From the IMG/VR virus record IMGVR_UViG_3300045999_006174, positions 1 to 37,263 of that record: 37,263 bases of DNA; one strand, written 5' to 3'. The translations under genes and the position numbers were made by a program. Positions 31,946 to 37,263 of the stretch are shown piece by piece. The DNA is from a virus. The notes under the pieces are model-generated. The model ran no database searches. It saw only the letters and a program-made list of their open reading frames with translations, and was not told where the DNA came from. The number at the start of each line of letters is the position of its first letter. Positions within the stretch are counted from its first letter, which is position 1.

Positions 31946-33421
31946 ATGACTACACAAGAAAACAATGATCAGCCCAATCAATCTAATAAGTTTAATGATG
32001 GATGGGATCACAATGTAAGAATTTCAGATATGATTTCAGACGGTCAAATCTTTGATGAATCTGATTTAATCGCAAGTGCTATGAGAGCGGCTAGGATTAT
32101 TTCAACGCTCATGATCGATGGATACGATGAAATCAAAGAGATGATTTTTAGGCTTATTAAGTCTGATGACATGATGCTTGAGCATACTCTTTGCATGCTT
32201 TTCAGAATGGCTGTTAGGATCAGAGCAAAAGGCACAAAAGAGAATCCATCACCTATCACTATCCCAGCAATCATCGAAGAGTATAAAGCTAGACATTCTT
32301 TTAATTCTAAAGAATTGCCACATTCTCAGCCCCCTGAGATGATCAGCCAATTCGTGATGAATTTGTCAATCAATCATGATCCTTTTGTCTTATATCCAAT
32401 TGCATATGCTGAAGTGAAAAGGCATGTTCATTTTTATGTTACCTCTCAAATCGTTGCCTTAGATTTCTTTAAGGGAAAGCTTCTTAAAGAAGGCTATGAT
32501 ATGGCATGGGTGGAAGATCGACATAAAACTAAGGTTGATCTTTATAAGCAATTGCTCCCAGTGGAAAGCGAACAATTCAAACATCAGATTGCTAAAACGA
32601 TTCAGATGATGCGAGCAGTCCCAACTGGAGTGAGTACCGACCTCGCTGAATTGGATAAATATTTAAAGCTTCAAAAGGGATGCCTTTACTACATTGGGGG
32701 GCGTCCAGGTGTTGGCAAGACTGCATTAGCTTTGCACCTTTTAAAGCTCAAAGATATTTGCAATCGCAAGACCATATTTATAAGCCTTGAGATGAGTCAA
32801 GATCAGTTAATCGCAAGGTTACTTTGCTCAGTCAGTGGAATCGATTATGCAAATATTAAAGATCGATCTTTAGATGAAGCACCTATCAAGGTGGTAGAGA
32901 AGATTGTTGATGCTGCTGAAAAGCTTGAGGCCTTGAACATAACGCTTGTTGATAAGGGCGTTAGCGATATAGCTTCCGCTGTGTCTCTTTGCAAAAACAT
33001 TTTAGATCATCAAGGCGAATTGGGGATGATTGTGATTGACTATCTCCAATTGATGAAGGGATCAAGTCAGAATAAAAATCAAATTAGAGAACAAGAGGTT
33101 AGCGAGATCAGCAGATCATTAAAGCTACTTGCCAAAGAATGTGATTGCCCTGTTGTGTGCTTGACTCAAGTTAATAGAGAGGCTGAGAAGAGACAAGACA
33201 AGCGACCAGGATTAAGCGATCTTAGAGAGTCGGGATCTCTTGAACAAGATGCTGATGCTGTGCTGATGCTTTATAGAGAAGACTACTATGCTAAAGAGTT
33301 TTCAGTTGATGCTGGTCAACTTGAGATTATCGTTGCAAAAAATAGACATGGATCATTGGGGACAGCCAAAGTTAAGTACGATCGCAATACTCAGACAATA
33401 TCAAATCTTGATAGTTTTTAA
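31946..33421 (+). CDS. dnaB: Replicative DNA helicase, DnaB family
   Basis: A 491-residue protein. The C-terminal RecA-like motor is complete: Walker A GGRPGVGKT (251-259), SLEMS (280-284), Walker B VIDYLQLM (363-370), LTQVNR, LRESGSLEQDADAVLML and AKNRHGSLG. The N-terminal 220 residues are helical and diverge from the bacterial DnaB N-domain, which may alter loading. It is a hexameric 5'-3' helicase, likely loaded by the divergent initiator. It starts 3 bases after the HTH gene, with a weak ribosome site. Confidence 0.92.
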   Translation: MTTQENNDQPNQSNKFNDGWDHNVRISDMISDGQIFDESDLIASAMRAARIISTLMIDGYDEIKEMIFRLIKSDDMMLEHTLCMLFRMAVRIRAKGTKENPSPITIPAIIEEYKARHSFNSKELPHSQPPEMISQFVMNLSINHDPFVLYPIAYAEVKRHVHFYVTSQIVALDFFKGKLLKEGYDMAWVEDRHKTKVDLYKQLLPVESEQFKHQIAKTIQMMRAVPTGVSTDLAELDKYLKLQKGCLYYIGGRPGVGKTALALHLLKLKDICNRKTIFISLEMSQDQLIARLLCSVSGIDYANIKDRSLDEAPIKVVEKIVDAAEKLEALNITLVDKGVSDIASAVSLCKNILDHQGELGMIVIDYLQLMKGSSQNKNQIREQEVSEISRSLKLLAKECDCPVVCLTQVNREAEKRQDKRPGLSDLRESGSLEQDADAVLMLYREDYYAKEFSVDAGQLEIIVAKNRHGSLGTAKVKYDRNTQTISNLDSF

Positions 33422-33542
33422 TCTTTTGTATAAATTTTTTTTAACATAGTTATTTTTTTTATTGACAATATGATTAGAATGTTATAAATTATTTTTACAA
33501 AACAAAACAGAAAACATTTTACAACCTACTCAGGAGTACAAA
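33422..33542 (+). promoter_or_regulatory. Intergenic gap with rightward promoter
   Basis: A T-rich stretch follows the helicase gene. Then comes a perfect TTGACA (33462-33467) with a -10 region at 33483-33490 (TATAAATT; 15 to 17 bases spacing depending on which hexamer is counted), and AGGAG just before ATG 33543. It would drive the two small genes and the annealase separately from DnaB. No stem was seen with the T-run, so a terminator is not claimed. Confidence 0.6.
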
Positions 33543-33740
33543 ATGAACCAATCACCTAAATGTGGATTGTTCCCAACAGTCGATAAAAGACACCTTCAAG
33601 AAGGCATCTCTCAAGAACAACGCCAAGCAATCGCAAAAAAGCAAAGCATTGGAGATATCATTAACAATGCTGGAGTGATATTCTTCCATATGTTTCTTTG
33701 GGCGATGTTTTTCTTTTCACTACTTTTTTTCGGAGAATAA
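33543..33740 (+). CDS. Small tail-anchored membrane protein (65 residues)
   Basis: The N-terminal 40 residues are polar and helical (SQEQRQAIAKKQSIGD), and residues about 43-63 form one strong membrane segment (GVIFFHMFLWAMFFFSLLFF). AGGAG precedes the start, and a promoter lies directly upstream, so it is likely expressed early. Its function is unknown; candidates are host takeover, membrane anchoring of replication, or superinfection exclusion (inference). Confidence 0.65.
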   Translation: MNQSPKCGLFPTVDKRHLQEGISQEQRQAIAKKQSIGDIINNAGVIFFHMFLWAMFFFSLLFFGE

Positions 33741-33744
33741 GCAG

Positions 33745-33990
33745 ATGAGCCAACTCAACACTCTCTCAAGACTCAATATCATCCAACTTGATGGCACAGG
33801 TCCATTGATGCATCAACTTGATGATTTAACAACAGACTGGACAATCGATTGCGATGATGTGGAGATCATCACTGATCGTCTCAAGATCATCATCCCAATC
33901 GCAACTCTTAACCTCTCAATCGATGCAGAACCTTCTGAAATCATTGCTGCTATCTATGATCGATTTGTAGCAATTTTGAAAAACAATTAA
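33745..33990 (+). CDS. Unknown small acidic protein (81 residues)
   Basis: An acidic, Asp/Ile-rich protein with alternating strands (TDWTIDCDDVEIITDRLKII), no membrane segment and no motif. GGAG lies 9 bases before ATG 33745, overlapping the end of the membrane-protein gene. It is between that gene and the annealase, likely on one message. Acidic composition would permit binding to a basic host protein (speculative). Confidence 0.55.
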   Translation: MSQLNTLSRLNIIQLDGTGPLMHQLDDLTTDWTIDCDDVEIITDRLKIIIPIATLNLSIDAEPSEIIAAIYDRFVAILKNN

Positions 33991-34001
33991 GGAAAAACTA
34001 A

Positions 34002-34928
34002 ATGGCAAATCATAAACTTTTAGAATCTCTCTCTGATGTCAATGCTATTGCTGACAGTATGGAACAACTCGTAAAACTTGCTGCTTATCTCACTGCAGGC
34101 ACAAATTGGAATGCTCAACAACTCGTGACAGCTTATCTCTCTTATGGGATGATGCATGGTTGGAACATTGCCCAAACTATGGAAAAGATGAACATCATTA
34201 AAGGCAAGATCACTTATCAAGCTAGTGCTATGTTTGGCATTGTCATTGCTTCTCCCAAGTGCAAGTCATGGAAAGTCTTATCAAACACTGAAGAAGAATG
34301 CTCAATTGAATTTACAAGAGGCGACAACAATCAAAAGTATGTAGTCACTTTCACGATTGCATTGGCACAGAAGCAAGGTTTGACAAATAATCGCCAATGG
34401 CAGACTATGCCCAAGCAAATGCTTATGGCTAGATGCAAGTCAATGGCTGTTCGTGATGTGTTTGGCGATGTAATCAGTGGCTATGATACGATTGAGATGG
34501 CTGATAATATGGATATGTCTGAAGAAGAAAGACTAGAAATCTTGAGTCAAGAGCTTGATACTCCAATCTATGCTGAAAGACAACCTGTTCAAAGAGCAAA
34601 GCCGGGCGTTAAGGCTGGGGCAGATACAAAAGCCAAGCCTCAAGTTCAACCTGTACAAGTTCAACCTGTGCAAGTACAAGCACCACCACAACAGCCTCAA
34701 CAAGTGCAGCAGTCAGCACCACCACCACAGCCCCAACAAGTGCAACAATCAGCACCGCCCAAGACTCAAGCACCACCACCTGATCAAGCTTCACTCTTCC
34801 CAAGCGATCAAAAGCAAGCCGTTGAATATCAATCCTATCGAGACAAGGATTTAAGAGGAGGCTGGGCTGATGCCGACTACGATGAAGATGATGCTAGGGA
34901 TTGGAGAGAGTCGTGGAAAATTAAATAA
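34002..34928 (+). CDS. RecT-like single-strand annealing protein
   Basis: A 308-residue protein. The core (about 20-165) shows the pattern of RecT-type annealases: ALAQKQGLTNNRQW (120-133), PKQMLMARCKSMAVRDVFGD (137-156), then SGYDTIE (159-165). It anneals homologous single strands in replication and recombination. A Gln/Pro-rich, low-complexity linker (about 215-275, QPVQVQ and PPPQPQQVQQSAPP repeats) leads to an acidic C-terminus that could recruit SSB. AAGGA precedes ATG 34002. Its end overlaps the RNR end by 8 bases, tail to tail. No exonuclease partner gene is seen. Confidence 0.6.
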   Translation: MANHKLLESLSDVNAIADSMEQLVKLAAYLTAGTNWNAQQLVTAYLSYGMMHGWNIAQTMEKMNIIKGKITYQASAMFGIVIASPKCKSWKVLSNTEEECSIEFTRGDNNQKYVVTFTIALAQKQGLTNNRQWQTMPKQMLMARCKSMAVRDVFGDVISGYDTIEMADNMDMSEEERLEILSQELDTPIYAERQPVQRAKPGVKAGADTKAKPQVQPVQVQPVQVQAPPQQPQQVQQSAPPPQPQQVQQSAPPKTQAPPPDQASLFPSDQKQAVEYQSYRDKDLRGGWADADYDEDDARDWRESWKIK

Positions 34929-36861
34929 GGCAGACCCCACCAGCGCAAGCAGGTTCAACACTAGGATTTTCTTTAAACCCTCCTACATTTAAATCGACCT
35001 TAGACCAATCAGCCAAGAGCAATTTATTATATTTAGAAATCATATGTGCATTTGTATCGCTGACAGTTTGATAAGGTGCATTCTCATAAACATGATCGCC
35101 ATAATCGGATAAAAGAGAAATGCCTTTAACGGTATCTCTAAGCGACCAAATTCTATCCGTTAGATCATCCCATTCATCAGCCTTGACGGTGCAAGTATTA
35201 GACACATTATGAGTTAATCCGAATTGATCTTTTTCCCTAAGTTGTGTTGTTGGCTTGACCCAGTGCTTTTGAATAAAAGCGACCATCGTCAAAAAGTCTT
35301 TACTAGATAAATTTTCTCTAAGCATTGCACAATATGGGGCTTCACAAGCAAAAGAAACGATCCCAACTTGTGCGTCGCTATCATCGCACACTTCGGGCAA
35401 CTTGCTTAAAATCTCTTGCCAAATAGGATTTATCTTATTTATTCGCATCGTTCTAATATATCGTCTTGCATGATATGGATGGATACCAGCTGAACAGCCC
35501 GCAACCGTTGAACTATTGCCTGATGGCTTGACAGTTGTGCATCTTAGAGCGGGATTGATCTTGATTAACTTAGCAACTTCCTTATTTACAGATACAACCT
35601 CTTGCGAACATTTTTTAAGCAAGTTTTCATCAAAGATCAGATCAGACCTGCTCATAATACCCGTCATAGAAACACCTAATAAAGCATCTCTCTCTATGAT
35701 CTTTTTAGTAGTCTCTCCAAGATAACCCGTCTTTGTGTAGCTTGCTTGAAGTGTACCTAAGAAAGCAGCTGCTTTACATGCACCTAAAAAATCATCAGCA
35801 TCATCAAGGTTTGCAACAACAATCTCATTTAAATTGCATACAGCCCACCCGCTTGAAGTGTTGCCTTGATCGTCCTTGAATGTTGGATATAAGCCTATTT
35901 CTCCACATGGATTTGTTGAAAATTCTTTATCATAGCAAAAGAAAAAGCCGGGCTCTCCGAATTGTCTTGCGTTGTCAATGATCTGAGTAAATACAGATTT
36001 TTTCTCAAGTCCATCAAGTAGGATTTGAGCTGAAATATTCGCATAAGCTCGTTGCGGATTATCTTGCCACCAATCGCCGGTCTTAGCAGTCATCATCTCT
36101 TCATCATCAGGAGAAAATAACGCAATTGTTGCCGCTCGTCTTGAGCTGAGTAAAGCGGCGTGGCTTATGTGCATGAACATGTCAAAACACTGGATTGGTC
36201 TTAATTTGTCTTGTGCTTGATCGACAGCTTGATCAAGAATAGATCTCACCTTTTCAATAGCAACCTCAAGTACTCTCGGACCAGGTGCAACGCCACCGAT
36301 TGAAATGGGAGAACCTTCGGGCCTAACTTGATCATAATGGAAGTTGATGCAATATTTAGCTTCATCTTCACTTGATGGAAGATAACTTTTTGTTAGCACA
36401 TGCACAGCTTCAGCCCATCCTTCGATAGAGTCTTCAACAACATGAATTTTCTTTAGTCTAGAGTCTCTTTGATCTTTTGAAATTAAAGCGGGTAGTTTGG
36501 CGATATGATGCTTTTGTACTGAAAAACCGACACCGCATCCGCTCATGAGCAGCCAAAAACCTTCAGCAAAAAAACGCACTCTATCGATATATGAAGCAGT
36601 GCAATTGTACATTCGCATATTGTTTCTCTCAATAGCAATACCACCGAATTGTGTTGATCTTTGAGATGGGAAAACCTTTTTTTTATAAACATAGTTTTGA
36701 AAAACTTGCTCGATATCCATACTTAAAAAAGGAAATTTCTTTTGATGCATTTGCTTGACTCTTGCCATTGCATCTAAATAAGTTTCTCGCTTGCCATCAG
36801 CTTTAACATGAGCGTATTGGGTAGCAAAAGCGACTTCACCTAAAATTTTATTTTGTGACAT
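34921..36861 (-). CDS. nrdJ: Class II (B12-dependent) ribonucleotide reductase
   Basis: A 646-residue monomeric-type enzyme (like Lactobacillus RTPR) from ATG 36861 with GGAG upstream; the TTG 39 bases earlier is less likely. N317-P-C319-G-E321-I holds the thiyl-radical Cys and Glu of the active site. YNC (87) and SGCGVGFS (107-114) lie earlier. CAGGVC near the C-terminus (639-644) is the redox pair for re-reduction. It makes deoxynucleotides with adenosylcobalamin, with or without oxygen. It directly follows the holin-like gene, so it sits at the end of the late series, unusual for a nucleotide enzyme. Confidence 0.92.
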   Translation of the reverse strand: MSQNKILGEVAFATQYAHVKADGKRETYLDAMARVKQMHQKKFPFLSMDIEQVFQNYVYKKKVFPSQRSTQFGGIAIERNNMRMYNCTASYIDRVRFFAEGFWLLMSGCGVGFSVQKHHIAKLPALISKDQRDSRLKKIHVVEDSIEGWAEAVHVLTKSYLPSSEDEAKYCINFHYDQVRPEGSPISIGGVAPGPRVLEVAIEKVRSILDQAVDQAQDKLRPIQCFDMFMHISHAALLSSRRAATIALFSPDDEEMMTAKTGDWWQDNPQRAYANISAQILLDGLEKKSVFTQIIDNARQFGEPGFFFCYDKEFSTNPCGEIGLYPTFKDDQGNTSSGWAVCNLNEIVVANLDDADDFLGACKAAAFLGTLQASYTKTGYLGETTKKIIERDALLGVSMTGIMSRSDLIFDENLLKKCSQEVVSVNKEVAKLIKINPALRCTTVKPSGNSSTVAGCSAGIHPYHARRYIRTMRINKINPIWQEILSKLPEVCDDSDAQVGIVSFACEAPYCAMLRENLSSKDFLTMVAFIQKHWVKPTTQLREKDQFGLTHNVSNTCTVKADEWDDLTDRIWSLRDTVKGISLLSDYGDHVYENAPYQTVSDTNAHMISKYNKLLLADWSKVDLNVGGFKENPSVEPACAGGVCLI

Positions 36862-36903
36862 GATCATCTCCATGTGAAAGGGATGATCATTAGAACACAA
36901 ATC

Positions 36904-37146
36904 TTATTTATTTTTTAGAAAATCAACATTTGTCTCAATTCTTTCAAGAATTACTGTGTGCTGATTTAAAGTCTTATTGATCATGTCTAGCTCAGCATCT
37001 GTTTTTTCTTGCTTGACAAGCAAAGCCATTGTCTGATGTTCGAGCAATGCAATTCTCTTATCATATGATGAGAAGATCTTAAAGGCTGGTAAAAGAGCGG
37101 TGATAACGGCTGTTAATGCACTGATTGAGATCATATCTGAGTTCAT
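36904..37146 (-). CDS. Holin-like protein, second copy (other allele)
   Basis: Encodes the same 80-residue protein as 95-337, identical at every residue, although about 16 bases differ. All differences are silent, including a Leu codon changed at two positions (CTC to TTA). A real second gene cannot be excluded, but a strain variant at the circular junction is more likely. Confidence 0.85.
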   Translation of the reverse strand: MNSDMISISALTAVITALLPAFKIFSSYDKRIALLEHQTMALLVKQEKTDAELDMINKTLNQHTVILERIETNVDFLKNK

Positions 37147-37150
37147 CTTG

Positions 37151-37263
37151 TCACCCCTTCCATTGTGTCAATGTTCCACGAACATCATAATGTACAAAGG
37201 TTTCATAGATACCTACCCCGCCTTTTTTCATCTTGCCTTGATCAATCAAACGTAGAATAGTTT
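37151..37263 (-). CDS. M15 peptidase, C-terminal fragment, divergent allele (cut by window edge)
   Basis: The last 36 codons of an M15A peptidase: LIDQGKMKKGGVGIYETF followed by VHYDVRGTLTQWKG. The zinc-binding HYD is kept. About 21 of 36 aligned residues match 342-719, with a two-residue gap before FVHYD. Sequence beyond the window edge would hold the rest. It shows that the endolysin gene varies sharply while the holin-like neighbour does not. Confidence 0.85.
   Translation of the reverse strand, partial: TILRLIDQGKMKKGGVGIYETFVHYDVRGTLTQWKG

Larger units (their letters stand above)
36810..37263. repeat. Terminal overlap, right copy (pairs with 1-454)
   Basis: Same genes as the left end: RNR start, holin-like gene, then the C-terminus of the M15 peptidase. 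About 120 bases are identical, then silent changes occur through the holin-like gene, then strong divergence in the peptidase. The window thus ends in a second allele of the lysis locus. Confidence 0.85.

Noticed and set aside
34555-34854. Rightward frame rich in His and Gln
   Set aside because: An alternative frame of the Gln/Pro linker of the annealase; low-complexity artefact.
1-37263. CRISPR array or anti-CRISPR cluster
   Set aside because: No regularly spaced repeats with unique spacers; the tandem repeats found lie in coding frames. No recognisable anti-CRISPR or Aca pair was seen.

Overview
The window is essentially one complete genome of a tailed, siphovirus-like bacteriophage, visibly AT-rich and about 36.8 kb if circular. 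Bases 1-454 and 36810-37263 are homologous and carry the same genes in the same order: the start of a class II ribonucleotide reductase, a small holin-like protein, and the end of an M15 peptidase. The contig has therefore run round a circular or terminally redundant genome. The second pass follows a different strain: about 120 bp are identical, the holin-like gene differs only by silent changes, and the peptidase is then strongly divergent. The host cannot be named. Shine-Dalgarno sites (GGAG/AGGAG) and TTGACA/TATAAT-type promoters suit an ordinary sigma-70 bacterium. No integrase, DNA polymerase or tRNA gene was seen.

Region by region: (1) 27551 down to 95, continuing across the junction into 36861-34921, is one long leftward series of tightly coupled genes, many joined by ATGA or TAATG overlaps. 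It holds small DNA-binding genes and SSB, the terminase subunits, a DNA methyltransferase, portal, Mu I-like protease/scaffold, decoration protein, major capsid protein, Mu F-like head protein, connector and tail-completion genes, tail tube, tail chaperones G and GT (with a -1 frameshift site), tape measure, four tail-tip proteins, a long repeat-rich fibre, three small receptor-binding-type proteins, M15 endolysin, holin-like protein and finally RNR. (2) 22350-23015 is a lone rightward gene for a possible membrane/coiled-coil protein, inserted in this series back to back with a strong promoter for the portal. (3) 27637-29367 is a rightward cluster: ThyX, a zinc-ribbon miniprotein, a lytic transglycosylase and a dCMP-deaminase-like enzyme. 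(4) 29368-29538 is a gene-free gap between converging genes with two long-range inverted repeats. (5) 31605-29539 is leftward: a replication initiator with three perfect 24-bp direct repeats inside it, then a GIY-YIG endonuclease. (6) 31712-34928 is rightward: a Cro-like HTH protein, DnaB helicase, two small proteins and a RecT-like annealing protein.

Working together: the phage supplies its own initiator, helicase, SSB, annealase and nucleotide enzymes (class II RNR, ThyX, deaminase) and must use the host polymerase. The most interesting item is the replication module. It has a lambda O-like arrangement (winged-helix domain, in-gene iterons, flanking AT-rich DNA), but the C-terminus of the same protein resembles a DnaC/IstB-type AAA+ loader that has lost its Walker A lysine. 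Also notable are the frameshift-made GT protein with a cysteine cluster, the variable endolysin allele at the contig ends, a paralogous receptor-binding gene set, and a ThyX with an altered signature motif.
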